A DNA stretch of 64,000 nucleotides from Edaphobacter sp. (lineage in GTDB: Bacteria; Acidobacteriota; Terriglobia; Terriglobales; Acidobacteriaceae), in the NCBI RefSeq assembly GCF_028283685.1, contig NZ_JAPWKF010000001.1, forward strand, positions 248,001-312,000, given 5' to 3'. The translations under genes and the position numbers were made by a program. Each line of letters opens with the position of its first letter. Position 1 is the stretch's first letter. Below are positions 18,336 through 27,424 of this stretch, in pieces. The notes under the pieces are model-generated. The model was not told the DNA's origin. It ran no database searches and saw nothing but the letters and a program-made list of their open reading frames with translations.

Positions 18336-19103
18336 GTGGTCTTCGCTCTGATGACCTTGGCGGATTGGAACATCGTAGAGTCACTCCCTCCATTGAACCC
18401 GGATGAGGTTCATCTCTGGCGCATAGACCTTGGTGACGATGATGCACTTTTATCCGCCATCTCTCCAATTCTCTCTCCAGAGGAACAGGCTCGCGCGCAG
18501 CGAAGATTGCCGGGGAGGGTTCGTGCAGAGTTCGTCATCGGCCGAACTTGCCTGCGCCTTCTCCTCGGTCACGCAACCGGTGTAGATCCTGCCTCGCTTA
18601 AATTAAGAGAAGACAGCTTTGGAAAACCCGTGCTGGAAGGGGACAGGGCAGCATCGATTTCGTTCAATGTTTCCCATTCGCATGGCCTGATTCTGATCGC
18701 CATCTCCTCTCAGAGTTATGTTGGCATCGACATTGAATTCCTGGGTCGCACAACCGATATCGACGCACTGCTGCCGTCCGTCCTTGGCCCTGCGGAGACC
18801 GCATGGTGGTCATCTCTCCCCTCGATCGAAGAAAAGAGGAGAGCGTTCTATCAGTTGTGGACTCGCAAGGAAGCCTGGGTGAAGGCTGAAGGACAAGGAC
18901 TCTCGATCGAACTGACAGCGCTGGATGTCACAGGCGAGGTCGAACGCTGGGTGAAGGTCGGAGTCGACGGTAAGTGTTTCTTTTTGAGCGACATAACGGT
19001 TGAAGATCGTATTGCCGGAGCGATAGCCGTTGTGTCACCCAATTGTCGTATCCGAATGTATGATTTTCCTCTTTCTGTGCTCAGGCCCCTCCTGTACAAG
19101 TGA
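18336..19103 (+). CDS. Sfp-type 4'-phosphopantetheinyl transferase
   Basis: About 255 residues. It carries the Sfp-family signatures FNVSHSHGL, VGIDIE and WTRKEAWVKAEGQGL, including the Mg-binding Asp/Glu pair and catalytic Lys region. It converts apo-ACP/PCP to holo forms by attaching CoA-derived phosphopantetheine, so it should serve the carrier proteins of both assembly lines in the window. GTG 18336 lies right next to AAGGA; ATG 18351 is the alternative start. It ends 108 bases before the export gene. Confidence 0.93.
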   Translation: MVFALMTLADWNIVESLPPLNPDEVHLWRIDLGDDDALLSAISPILSPEEQARAQRRLPGRVRAEFVIGRTCLRLLLGHATGVDPASLKLREDSFGKPVLEGDRAASISFNVSHSHGLILIAISSQSYVGIDIEFLGRTTDIDALLPSVLGPAETAWWSSLPSIEEKRRAFYQLWTRKEAWVKAEGQGLSIELTALDVTGEVERWVKVGVDGKCFFLSDITVEDRIAGAIAVVSPNCRIRMYDFPLSVLRPLLYK

Positions 19104-19210
19104 AGGAAGATGCTGACCCATTCGTGGGCTGTAGCTGGCAGATATGAAGTCCTCGGGCATGTCGGTTCGCCTATGATGAAGTTGAACCTTGAATCCTTGG
19201 AGCAAGTTGA

Positions 19211-20257
19211 ATGGTAATGAGACTGGCAAAATCTGGTGTTGGACAGTTCCTGCTCATGGCATCCCTAATGCAGGCGTCCGTGACCTGTTTTGGCCAGGAC
19301 ACTCCGGCCCCGGCTCCGGAGTTGAAGCAGAATCCGATTGCTCTGCTGAAGGCCTTTGAAGGGCCTGCGGATCAGCCGTATCAGTTGGGCCGTGGCGATG
19401 AGATCACGGTCGAGGTGATCGGCCGTCCCGAACTGACGAGCAAGCATATCGTCGGTCCGGATGGGAAAATCACGCTTCCTGTTGTTGGTTCGGTGATGGT
19501 GGCTGACAAGACCCGGGAGCAGGCGGCGGCGGATATTCAAACGGCCTTGAGCACTTATTATTCCGGCGTGACGGTCTCTGTTGGCGTGGATCATTACTCC
19601 TCCAATCACATCCTTCTGCTTGGGGCGGTGGAGCATCCAGGACTTTTGACGTTCGATACGACGCCCACGCTATTGGAAGTGATCTCGCGAGGAGGACAGC
19701 TTCAGGCTCCATCGCCGATGGGAGGAGCCTCTTCGGGTGCCGGAGCATCTGCTGGAGTGAACTCGGCTCTGCCCATGGGCGTTCCGGAGGAATGCATGAT
19801 CTATCGCGGAAATGCCACGATGGTCACGGTTCAGTTGAAGAGCCTTCTGGAAGAAGGAAGTCCGCTGGCGAATATGCGCCTCAAGAGAGACGATGTCGTC
19901 TTTGTTCCCGGACCGGATAAATATGTCTCCGTGATGGGGATGGTGACTAAGCCCGGTACGCAAAGGCTGGACAGCAAGTCGACGTTGCCGCAGATACTGG
20001 CGATGGCGGGAGGCGTCACCGAAAAGGCTGGTCGCAGTCCCACAATCCAGGTCATTCATCGGGGAACAGAGAAATCTCCTGGGAAGACACAGCTGATTGC
20101 GTACAAGGACATCCTCAGCCCGAAGCCGCTTGACCTGACCCTTCAGTCCGGAGATATCGTTTATATCCCTGAGAGCGGCTTCAACAAGGCTGGGTACACA
20201 TTCCAGACACTGTCACCCCTGGTGAGTCTCTTCACGGTGGGAGCATTGCTCCACTAG
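19211..20257 (+). CDS. Wza-like polysaccharide export protein (poly_export + SLBB)
   Basis: 348 residues. A hydrophobic signal sequence (residues ~5-30, cleavage near TCFGQ) is followed by a polysaccharide-export domain (YQLGRGDEITVEVIG ... GPDGKITLPVVGSV) and two SLBB-type segments (HILLLGAVEHPG and VSVMGMVTKPGTQRL). A Gly/Ala/Ser-rich insertion lies around residue 170-185. The family forms the outer-membrane export channel that docks with Wzc-type proteins such as the one encoded at 1797. No lipobox Cys is placed canonically, although Cys is present at the end of the hydrophobic stretch (SVTCFG), so lipidation is possible. Confidence 0.9.
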   Translation: MVMRLAKSGVGQFLLMASLMQASVTCFGQDTPAPAPELKQNPIALLKAFEGPADQPYQLGRGDEITVEVIGRPELTSKHIVGPDGKITLPVVGSVMVADKTREQAAADIQTALSTYYSGVTVSVGVDHYSSNHILLLGAVEHPGLLTFDTTPTLLEVISRGGQLQAPSPMGGASSGAGASAGVNSALPMGVPEECMIYRGNATMVTVQLKSLLEEGSPLANMRLKRDDVVFVPGPDKYVSVMGMVTKPGTQRLDSKSTLPQILAMAGGVTEKAGRSPTIQVIHRGTEKSPGKTQLIAYKDILSPKPLDLTLQSGDIVYIPESGFNKAGYTFQTLSPLVSLFTVGALLH

Positions 20258-20347
20258 CGATATGAGAGCAGAACTGCAAGCTGAATGATCCCAGCGAGAA
20301 TTTGCCCGCAGGGATGGTTGATTTCTGTGAGCCTGGGGAGAGAGACG

Positions 20348-20887
20348 GTGTTTGAGAATATCCGTGAGGACTGGCAGACGCACAATCGCCAATGGAGCCG
20401 TCATGGATTCTGGGTGCTCCTCATCTACCGATTTGGCCGGTGGCGGTACAGCGTTTCTCTGCGTCTGCTTCGTATGCCGCTCTCATTTCTCTACAAGGGG
20501 ATGAAGTTCTTTTCGGAGATGCTGCTGGGAATGGAACTACCCTGCGAAGCCATGATCGGCCGTCGCTTTGTGATTGAGCACATCGGCGGGATCGTCGTCA
20601 GCGGGGATGCCAGGTTTGGCGATGATTGTGTCATCCGGAACGGCGTGACGGTGGGACTCCGTAATCGCGGGGTGCGTGGTTCGCCGCATCTCGGAGACCG
20701 GGTCGATATCGGAGCGGGAGCCAAGTTGCTCGGACCGATTCGCATTGGAGACGATGTGGCGATCGGTGCAAATGCCGTCGTCCTCACAGACGTTCCATCC
20801 AATTCCATCGCGGTCGGCATTCCCGCACGTATTATCCAGCGAAAACCCAAGGAAGTTGAGACGGCGATCAGCCATCACACGCTATGA
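20348..20887 (+). CDS. Serine-acetyltransferase-like (CysE/EpsC) hexapeptide acyltransferase
   Basis: About 179 residues from GTG 20348. The N-terminus VFENIREDWQTH is the usual opening of EPS-associated serine acetyltransferase-like proteins, and GGGGAGAGAG just upstream (20336-20345) is a good SD. The frame runs upstream to ATG 20285 but those 21 residues look unrelated. The C-terminal part is a left-handed beta-helix with imperfect hexapeptide repeats and the conserved HIGGIVVSG region. It probably transfers an acetyl group to a sugar or sugar-linked intermediate rather than making cysteine. It overlaps the next glycosyltransferase by ATGA. Confidence 0.85.
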   Translation: MFENIREDWQTHNRQWSRHGFWVLLIYRFGRWRYSVSLRLLRMPLSFLYKGMKFFSEMLLGMELPCEAMIGRRFVIEHIGGIVVSGDARFGDDCVIRNGVTVGLRNRGVRGSPHLGDRVDIGAGAKLLGPIRIGDDVAIGANAVVLTDVPSNSIAVGIPARIIQRKPKEVETAISHHTL

Positions 20888-21909
20888 AAACAGAACTACA
20901 AGCTGGCAAGCCGCTTAAGGTCTCTGTCGTCGTCATCGGCCGCAACGAAGGAGAACGTCTGCGCCGTTGCCTGTCGTCTGTCTTTGCCATGGATCGAACG
21001 GGATTTGAGACGGAGGTCATCTACGTTGACTCGGGCTCAACGGATGGGAGCACAGAGCTGGCGCGGTCGATGGGAGCCCAGGCGATAGTCCTGAAGCCGG
21101 AACGTCCCTCCGCCGCGTTGGGACGCAATGCCGGCTGGCGAGCGGCTGTCGGCGATATTGTTCTCTTTCTGGATGGCGACACCGTCCTCCATCCTCGGTT
21201 TGTTGTCGATTCGCTCTCTGAGTTTCAGAACCAAGAAGTTGCTGTCGTCTGGGGACACAGGAGAGAGCTCTACCCCAAAAGCTCCATCTATATCCGCACC
21301 CTCGATCTCGATTGGGTTTACGCTCCCGGCTGGACATTGTATTGCGGTGGCGATGCTCTGTTCCTTCGTGAAGTTCTTGCGAAGGTCGAAGGGTTCGACG
21401 AGACTCTCATTGCTGGCGAGGAGCCAGAGTTGTGCCGTCGGATCTCTTCGTTGGGCTTCAGGATACTGCACGTCGATCGACCGATGACGGGCCACGATCT
21501 GGCAATCCATCACTGGCGTCAGTACTGGAAGCGTTCCGCGCGCGCAGGTCACGCGTACGCAGAGGTCTCGGAGCGTTATCGAGACACGGAGCAGGCCTTC
21601 TGGACGGGAGAGTCGAAGCGCAATAGAAATCGTGCCATTATGTGGAGCGGCATTACAGTTATCAGCGCCATTACCGCTCTATGGATACATCATCTCTGGC
21701 CCATCGGGATACTCGTCTTTTTCATGGCAGCAGGTGCCCTGCGTTCTGCATGGAAAGCTCGCTGGAAATCGAACGACACGATCGCTCTGGCGCTATATGG
21801 GGTGCACTCTCATCTGCAGCAGATTCCCATATTTGTCGGTCAGATGCAGTACTGGATCAATCATCGCCGCGGGAAAAGGGCCATGCTGGTGGAGTATAAG
21901 CAGTCCTAG
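20884..21909 (+). CDS. Family 2 glycosyltransferase
   Basis: 341 residues. A GT-A fold opens with VSVVVIGRNEGERLRRCL and has the metal/nucleotide-binding DGDT motif; the acceptor-side GEEPELCRR region follows. Two hydrophobic helices near the C-terminus (residues ~250-285) suggest membrane attachment. The start overlaps the acyltransferase stop (ATGA), so the two are translated together. It likely adds one sugar to the lipid-linked repeat unit on the cytoplasmic face. Donor and acceptor are not evident. It converges with the next gene with 22 bases between, where a small GTTCCCGGAAC palindrome lies. Confidence 0.88.
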   Translation: MKTELQAGKPLKVSVVVIGRNEGERLRRCLSSVFAMDRTGFETEVIYVDSGSTDGSTELARSMGAQAIVLKPERPSAALGRNAGWRAAVGDIVLFLDGDTVLHPRFVVDSLSEFQNQEVAVVWGHRRELYPKSSIYIRTLDLDWVYAPGWTLYCGGDALFLREVLAKVEGFDETLIAGEEPELCRRISSLGFRILHVDRPMTGHDLAIHHWRQYWKRSARAGHAYAEVSERYRDTEQAFWTGESKRNRNRAIMWSGITVISAITALWIHHLWPIGILVFFMAAGALRSAWKARWKSNDTIALALYGVHSHLQQIPIFVGQMQYWINHRRGKRAMLVEYKQS

Positions 21910-21931
21910 GGAGCTGTTCCCGGAACAAGGC

Positions 21932-23155
21932 CTACTGCGCGGGAGGAATCGTATCGCTCTCCGAGGCTAACTCAGCATTGCGACTCGTGCGCACCCATGC
22001 ATGTTTCGACCGCGCGTTTCGCAGCGTTGCAGGGATCATCATCAACTTCCACAGAACGTAGAACGGAGCCACGAAAAGGGTTCCAGCGTCATGCCAGGTA
22101 CCGCCACCTACAAGGATGGCCGCTAGTAGATGGAGCGCAACGATCAAGATCCCAGCTGCTCCAAGAGAGCGCGCAAGGATTGCAGGCGTCGACACAGCAA
22201 TAGCCAGAAGAGTTACATGAAATGCCAGAGGCAGCAGGAGCAACTCAAGGAGCGGCTCAAGCATGCGCCATTGGCCATGAAGCACGTTCATGGCTAATTC
22301 CGGGCTCTTCTCCAGTAGCATCCTCAGGCGACCACCCTCCCACCGAGACCGCTGCGTCTTCACCCCTTTGCCCTGGACCGGCATCTCGCCAAATACCGTT
22401 GTCGTATTTACAAAGGCCACTCGTCGCCCGGACCGCACAAGCGCGAGATGATACTCGAGATCTTCCACCACAGAGGAAGCCAGGTAGGGAACAGATCGAA
22501 GGGTCTCTGCCGTGAGGCCAAACCCATTTCCAAGAATTCCTGCCGACAGGCCCAACTGATCCCGGCCCAGCGGACGTACGACATTGAACGCCCGCAGTGC
22601 TAGCCCCATCAGGCGGGTTCGAGTACTCGCCTCCAGATTGCTGACAAGGTAGCGAACCTGGACGGCCTGCGCGCCGCCACGCATGGTGCCTGCAGCTTCG
22701 GTAATAAATCCAGGCGCCACCTCCGTATCGGCGTCTACGATCAGAAAGCAGTCGTATCCCAATGATTCAAGCGTCGTGAAGGCGTGATGAAGAGCGTAAC
22801 CCTTTCCGCGCTCAGTGGCGTTGGTCCTCACAAGCACCTTTGCGCCAGCTTTGGAGGCGATCTCCGCCGTCTGATCCGTGCAGTTATCGGCGATCACGTA
22901 CAGATCGACGAGCATGTCTGCGGCTGCCGCACCTCGCAGGCTTTCAACGCAGGCTGCGATACCGGTCGCCTCGTTGTGCGCTGGGACAATGACCGCTACC
23001 TTCCATGGTGACGGCAAATCATTTGTAGAACGATGTCGCCGAGCAGGGAATAAGGCAGCGACGGTCAGCAAGAGCAACTCAAGCGATCCGGGAAGTGACA
23101 GTAAGGCAGCGGCGGTTCCGGCGGAGATCCAAAGGGTGCGTGTAATCCCGATCAT
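21932..23155 (-). CDS. Membrane family 2 glycosyltransferase, processive-like
   Basis: 407 residues. An N-terminal helix (residues ~10-38), a catalytic domain with VPAHNEATGIAACV, DADTE, VEDLEY and QRSRW, and three to four C-terminal membrane helices match processive GT2 enzymes or related EPS transferases. QRSRW corresponds to the QxxRW motif. Its start overlaps the stop of the GT4 gene by 4 bases, so the pair, with the STAS gene upstream, form a minus-strand operon STAS-GT4-GT2. Sugar specificity unknown. Confidence 0.87.
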   Translation of the reverse strand: MIGITRTLWISAGTAAALLSLPGSLELLLLTVAALFPARRHRSTNDLPSPWKVAVIVPAHNEATGIAACVESLRGAAAADMLVDLYVIADNCTDQTAEIASKAGAKVLVRTNATERGKGYALHHAFTTLESLGYDCFLIVDADTEVAPGFITEAAGTMRGGAQAVQVRYLVSNLEASTRTRLMGLALRAFNVVRPLGRDQLGLSAGILGNGFGLTAETLRSVPYLASSVVEDLEYHLALVRSGRRVAFVNTTTVFGEMPVQGKGVKTQRSRWEGGRLRMLLEKSPELAMNVLHGQWRMLEPLLELLLLPLAFHVTLLAIAVSTPAILARSLGAAGILIVALHLLAAILVGGGTWHDAGTLFVAPFYVLWKLMMIPATLRNARSKHAWVRTSRNAELASESDTIPPAQ

Positions 23156-24390
23156 GAGGTAACCCGTCCTAGCCTGTTCCGAAAGACCTCTGCGAGCAGG
23201 TCCGCATTTGCATGAATCTCGTACTTGCCAAGAACCTGCGTGCGGCCAGCCTTGCCCAACTGAACCCTGAGAGCAGCGTCGTCCATAAGTCGAGCCAGGG
23301 CAGCGGTAAAGCCTTCTACATCCGAAGGCGCGACCAGCAAACCGTCACATCCGTCATGGATGAGCTCCGGGATTCCATTAATAGAAGTCGAAACACATGG
23401 AATCTCCATGGACATTGCCTCCATCAGCACGACTGGAATGCCTTCGGCAAAGCTTGCGAGAGCAAAGATATCTGCATTGAGGTAGAAAGCAAGAATCGCA
23501 TCCTGATTGATGGATCCCTCGAAGCGAATGCAATCGGACAGGCTCTTCTCCGTCACCAGTGCTTCCAGCTGATGCCGGTCAGGTCCATCCCCAATAAAAC
23601 GCAGACAAAATGAGCGTCCCTGCAGCCTGAGCTGCTCTGCCGCGGAAATCAGGATACGCTGGCCTTTGGCTGCGACAAGCCGTCCCACGCATAAGATCTC
23701 CACTCTGTCCGGCATGGCCGGTCTGACTCGAGGGGCAAAATGCGAGGTGTCGACCCCAAGTCGTGCGACATCGAACTTTGACCATTGATCACCGGAGGAG
23801 AGTTTCATCAGTTGGCTTTGCGCGAAGTGGCTGATGCAGACGACAAATAGAGCGGCGGAGATCTTCTCCGTCAGGTAGTAGTCCGAGACATCGTAGAACT
23901 CATCCGGACCGTGAACCATCATCGAAAACGAGATCGGCGAGATCTCCGTGAGCAGCATGGCGACGGTCGCGGCAGGCGTCGCGAAGTGCACGTGGAGATG
24001 GGAAAGTGTTCGTTTCTTCATCCAGTCCGCGAGGATGCACGCTTCAGCCAGATAGAAGAGGCAGAGTATCGAGCGTTTGAGATCGAGCCCGCTCAGTCGA
24101 AGGGCGGCGGCCAGGCCAGAGGCAAATCGGAGCGGGTGACGGCAGGTCAAACCCAGGATGGCTCTGAGGGCGCCACCCGCACCGGCACGCTTTACGTAAA
24201 AGGTCTTCTGCGCCTCGGATCGTTCGGCTTCGGTCATCCTGGAAGGATCGTCGGCATCATTAATCGATGCCACGTCGATCTCAATGCCGCGGGCACGCAG
24301 CGCCGCGATCTCACGAAGAATAAACGTGTGAGATACTGCCGGGTATTTGCTGATCAGGTATCCAATCCGAAGCGATGGCTGGCTGGTCAT
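23152..24390 (-). CDS. Family 4 glycosyltransferase
   Basis: 412 residues, GT-B fold. The N-terminal lobe opens with RIGYLISKYPAVSHTFI, common in EPS GT4 enzymes, and the C-terminal lobe has EILCVGRLVAAKGQ and the nucleotide-sugar EX7E region (FAEGIPVVLMEAMSMEIP). It should transfer a sugar with retention to a lipid-linked intermediate in the cytoplasm. It is 63 bases downstream of the STAS gene and overlaps the following GT2 gene. Confidence 0.9.
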   Translation of the reverse strand: MTSQPSLRIGYLISKYPAVSHTFILREIAALRARGIEIDVASINDADDPSRMTEAERSEAQKTFYVKRAGAGGALRAILGLTCRHPLRFASGLAAALRLSGLDLKRSILCLFYLAEACILADWMKKRTLSHLHVHFATPAATVAMLLTEISPISFSMMVHGPDEFYDVSDYYLTEKISAALFVVCISHFAQSQLMKLSSGDQWSKFDVARLGVDTSHFAPRVRPAMPDRVEILCVGRLVAAKGQRILISAAEQLRLQGRSFCLRFIGDGPDRHQLEALVTEKSLSDCIRFEGSINQDAILAFYLNADIFALASFAEGIPVVLMEAMSMEIPCVSTSINGIPELIHDGCDGLLVAPSDVEGFTAALARLMDDAALRVQLGKAGRTQVLGKYEIHANADLLAEVFRNRLGRVTS

Positions 24391-24453
24391 TTGACCCTGA
24401 TCTTGGAGGCAGAGAGCATAAGAGGCATGTGCCGTTTTCAGCAGGAGAACAGG

Positions 24454-24795
24454 TTAGGAGGAGTAGGAAAGGACGGCTTCATCCGAATTGTTGAAGACCT
24501 CGAAGACACGGTGCATTCGGACCAGTTCGAAGAGGGCTCTGGCTGGTTTGCTCAAACCGGAGAGCTTGATCTCTCCACCATCCGCGTGTGCCTGTCGTAG
24601 GCAGGAGACCAGGGCGCCCAGTCCGCTGCTGTCAATAAATTCGACCCTGGAAAGATCGAGAACCAGCTTGGCTCCCTGCGTCAGAAGCGGTTTGATCGCG
24701 TCTTTGAAAGCCTTGACATTGCTCGCATCAAGAGCTTTGGCGTCTACTTTGCCAACCAGGACGCCTTCTTTTTCCGAACTCAGAACCTGCATCAT
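24454..24795 (-). CDS. STAS-domain anti-sigma-factor antagonist
   Basis: 113 residues, a single STAS domain of the SpoIIAA/RsbV kind. It keeps the phosphorylation-site motif FIDSSGLG (Ser56/Ser57). In partner switching the unphosphorylated protein sequesters an anti-sigma kinase and the phosphorylated form releases it. A HATPase (28927) and a response-regulator PP2C phosphatase (29444) in the same locus supply the other two parts. It is the first gene of an operon with two glycosyltransferases, suggesting that the switch acts on EPS production. No sigma factor is visible in the window. Confidence 0.9.
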   Translation of the reverse strand: MMQVLSSEKEGVLVGKVDAKALDASNVKAFKDAIKPLLTQGAKLVLDLSRVEFIDSSGLGALVSCLRQAHADGGEIKLSGLSKPARALFELVRMHRVFEVFNNSDEAVLSYSS

Positions 24796-25171
24796 CTAGC
24801 TCCAGAATATACCGACTCGACGCCCGGCTCTTCACCTGTCGTCTTCCGATCTCGTGCAGTCCGAGTCAGTTTCAGATGTATGATAACGACTTTGTTCCTC
24901 GAAAGCAGTTCTCTTTTTCGATCCATGGGCTGCGCTCCCGGCGGTTCTTCCAGGAAGCAAGAAACCGCTTGTTTCCGCAAGGCCGCGTAGTATACTTCAT
25001 CGCAAATAACTGTTGGTTTTTTTGGTCTTTGCGTTCGATGAGGTACTGTCTCTGCCCCTACAGCTTTGGTTCTAAGTCTTTGGTCAGATGGGCTTGGTCT
25101 CATATCCCACAAACGCTGTACGGCGTTTTTCTCGCTGTGGCTTTACGCTGTGAGAGTTCGTGGGAGGATGT
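24796..25171 (+). promoter_or_regulatory. Divergent intergenic region with a sigma70-like promoter
   Basis: A 375-base region between the STAS gene (minus) and the sugar transferase (plus). TTGTTT at 24969-24974 and TATACT at 24991-24996 with a 16-base spacer form a reasonable promoter for the plus-strand EPS operon, leaving a long leader of about 170 bases. GGGAGG (25162-25167) is the SD for the GTG at 25172. An open frame across the region (24876-25175) is Phe/Arg/Cys-rich and not protein-like. Confidence 0.4.
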
Positions 25172-25981
25172 GTGAACCACAAGCACGTGATGGTCTGTGA
25201 CGGTCGCCCGCAGGAGGAAGCTTGCGTGAGCGCCACGAGGCTACACGTCGATTTCGGACGGAAGATACTAATCGACCAGCTCTACCGTGGATACGGCGAT
25301 GCTGGTTATACCTCCAGCCGCCTGAAGACCCTCCGAGCCTTCTTCAAGATGTTCAGCTGGGCTCTTATTGTTAACGGCACTAAATTTTTAAAGCGCGCCT
25401 TGGATATCGTGGTCTCGTTGCTGGCTCTTTTGTTCCTGTCTCCCTTCCTGCTGCTCCTGTTCGCCCTGGTTCGTCTCCAGGACGGCGGCCCTGCATTGTT
25501 TTGGCAGACCCGGGTAGGGCTGTGGGGAAGGGAATTTCGCTTTCCCAAGATTCGATCCATGGTGCAGGATGCGGACAGGCAGAAGCACACCCTTGCAGAG
25601 GCCAATCAGCACGGAAATGAAGGAATCACCTTCAAGATGAAGCGGGATCCCCGTGTGACCTCAATCGGCCGGATGATGAGAAAACTAAGCCTCGATGAAC
25701 TGCCACAATTGTGGTGTGTTCTCCAGGGAGATATGTCGCTCGTGGGACCTCGTCCCCCGGTCCCCAGTGAAGTCGTCCGCTATTCCGTCAGCGATCGGAG
25801 GAGGCTTGAAGTCAAGCCGGGACTCACCTGCATCTGGCAGGTGAGTGGACGCAGCGAGCTTCCCTTCGAGCAGCAGGTGAGATTAGACGCGCAATATATT
25901 GATAGTCATAGCCTTCGTCTCGATATGATGCTGCTTCTCAAAACAATTCCTGCCATTCTCACAGGACGTGGGGCGTATTGA
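25172..25981 (+). CDS. Polyprenyl-phosphate sugar-1-phosphate transferase (initiating glycosyltransferase)
   Basis: About 269 residues, a single-membrane-segment PGT of the WbaP/CpsE catalytic type. After one hydrophobic hairpin (VVSLLALLFLSPFLLLLF) come FPKIRSM, the catalytic LSLDELPQLW, GDMSLVGPRPP and KPGLTCIWQVSGRS, all intact. It starts repeat-unit synthesis by moving a sugar-1-phosphate to undecaprenyl phosphate in the cytoplasm. GTG 25172 with SD GGGAGG is preferred over GTG 25160. It is 3 bases upstream of a fusion protein with a degenerate copy of the same fold. Confidence 0.93.
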   Translation: MNHKHVMVCDGRPQEEACVSATRLHVDFGRKILIDQLYRGYGDAGYTSSRLKTLRAFFKMFSWALIVNGTKFLKRALDIVVSLLALLFLSPFLLLLFALVRLQDGGPALFWQTRVGLWGREFRFPKIRSMVQDADRQKHTLAEANQHGNEGITFKMKRDPRVTSIGRMMRKLSLDELPQLWCVLQGDMSLVGPRPPVPSEVVRYSVSDRRRLEVKPGLTCIWQVSGRSELPFEQQVRLDAQYIDSHSLRLDMMLLLKTIPAILTGRGAY

Positions 25982-25984
25982 ATC

Positions 25985-27424
25985 ATGTCTTTTGAACGAC
26001 AGGGGCTGCCACATGCGAGTAGCCACCCATCAGGGATGACTGAGCGCGAGGCGCTGCTAGAGCGCTTGGCGGATGATTTCTCCGAAGGAGGAATTCGTCA
26101 TCGCCGCCGTGCACAGTTTCGCCGCACCGCACGATGGCAGGTCGCTATCTGGATGGCGGAGGCCCTCCATCGCCTGGGGGACATCGTCCTGTCTTCTCTC
26201 CTGTTCATCCTGCTCAGCCCTTTGTTTCTGGCAGTTCTGGTTTTGTCCAAACTCTCAGGAGGCGGTCTGCAGACCAGCCCCCGTCGTGGTCGATGGGCGA
26301 CGCAGTTCGGGCGATATGAGTTCCATTTTCCGAGCGACTCCCGGCTCGCATGGCTGAAGACGTTCCGCAACTGGCCCTCACTGCTGAATGTGCTGCGCGG
26401 AGACATGTCGTTCATCGGTCCGCGTGCCATTGCGCTCGATGAGTCGGTTGGAGACGAGCGCACTGCCTGGAAACGCTACAATCTGCGTCCCGGCCTCCGG
26501 AGTCTCTGGTGGCTGCGCAAACGGGCCAATATCGGCTACACCAGAGAGATCGATCTCGATCTGGAATATGTCGAGACCAGCTCCATCCGTGGAGACTTTG
26601 GCATCGCCGCACGCGCGCTGCCCGTAATGCTCTTTGGCGGCGGAGCCAGCATGGCGCCGCCAAAGCTGAAGTTCCTCGGTGTCACCATCAACAATCTGAC
26701 GATGTCGGAGGCCTCAGCGCAGATTGTGGCGATGTCGATGGTCAGGCCTGCCTCACAGATAGCTTTTGTGAATGCGGACTGTGTCAACATCGCCTTTTCT
26801 GACGAAGCGTATAAGTCCGTCCTGGCCCAGTCGCAGCTCGTTCTGGCTGATGGCATCGGAGTTCGCCTGGCAGGAACGATCCTGAACCAGAATGTCCGGG
26901 AGAATATCAACGGAACCGATATGCTGCCGTTTCTTTGCGCCTCTGCCGAGGCTGCGGGAGCGGGCATGTATCTCCTCGGCGGGCGTTCCGGCATTCCAGA
27001 AGCTGCCGCGGAATGGATCGTGCAGCGATATCCACGTCTGAAGATCGCAGGCTGCCGTCACGGCTATTTCTCCGCAGAGGAGGAGCCCGGCGTCATCCAG
27101 GCTGTCGCGGACTCTGGCGCGAACATTGTCCTGATTGCATTTGGAGCGCCGCGACAAGAGAAGTGGATCGCCGAACACAAGCATGAGCTTGGCGCAGGAG
27201 CTGTGATTGGGGTCGGAGGATTGCTCGACTTCTATTCCGGAAGAATTTCACGAGCACCCGTATGGATCCGGGAGCTTGGGATGGAATGGCTTTATCGTTT
27301 CTGGCAGGAGCCACGCCGGATGTGGCGGCGCTACTTTGTCGGGAACGCGGTCTTTCTGTATCGCGTTGTATTGGAGCGCATTCACGCTAAAGACTCGTCG
27401 CGCGTAGGAGGCGTCACACCATGA
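25985..27424 (+). CDS. Fusion: degenerate sugar-phosphate transferase domain + WecG/TagA/CpsF glycosyltransferase
   Basis: 479 residues. Residues ~50-215 follow the PGT pattern (membrane hairpin ILLSPLFLAVLVLS, then GDMSFIGPRAI and RPGLRSLWWL) but lack the KFRSM-like and DELP motifs, so the domain should not be catalytic. Residues ~225-470 are a complete GT26 domain: VNADCVNIAF, LADGIGV, NGTDMLPFL, FGAPRQEKWI, GVGGLLDFYSG and GMEWLYRF. GT26 enzymes add the second sugar (for example ManNAc type) to the undecaprenyl-linked acceptor. Fusion to a dead initiating domain could hold the second enzyme at the membrane beside the first. Its stop overlaps the next start (ATGA). Confidence 0.88.
   Translation: MSFERQGLPHASSHPSGMTEREALLERLADDFSEGGIRHRRRAQFRRTARWQVAIWMAEALHRLGDIVLSSLLFILLSPLFLAVLVLSKLSGGGLQTSPRRGRWATQFGRYEFHFPSDSRLAWLKTFRNWPSLLNVLRGDMSFIGPRAIALDESVGDERTAWKRYNLRPGLRSLWWLRKRANIGYTREIDLDLEYVETSSIRGDFGIAARALPVMLFGGGASMAPPKLKFLGVTINNLTMSEASAQIVAMSMVRPASQIAFVNADCVNIAFSDEAYKSVLAQSQLVLADGIGVRLAGTILNQNVRENINGTDMLPFLCASAEAAGAGMYLLGGRSGIPEAAAEWIVQRYPRLKIAGCRHGYFSAEEEPGVIQAVADSGANIVLIAFGAPRQEKWIAEHKHELGAGAVIGVGGLLDFYSGRISRAPVWIRELGMEWLYRFWQEPRRMWRRYFVGNAVFLYRVVLERIHAKDSSRVGGVTP

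Noticed and set aside
25160..25171. GTG 25160 as start of the sugar transferase
   Set aside because: GGGAGG (25162-25167) lies after it and correctly spaces the GTG at 25172.
24876..25175. 99-residue plus-strand frame between STAS and sugar transferase
   Set aside because: Phe/Arg/Cys-rich, overlaps the proposed promoter, no SD and no recognisable domain.
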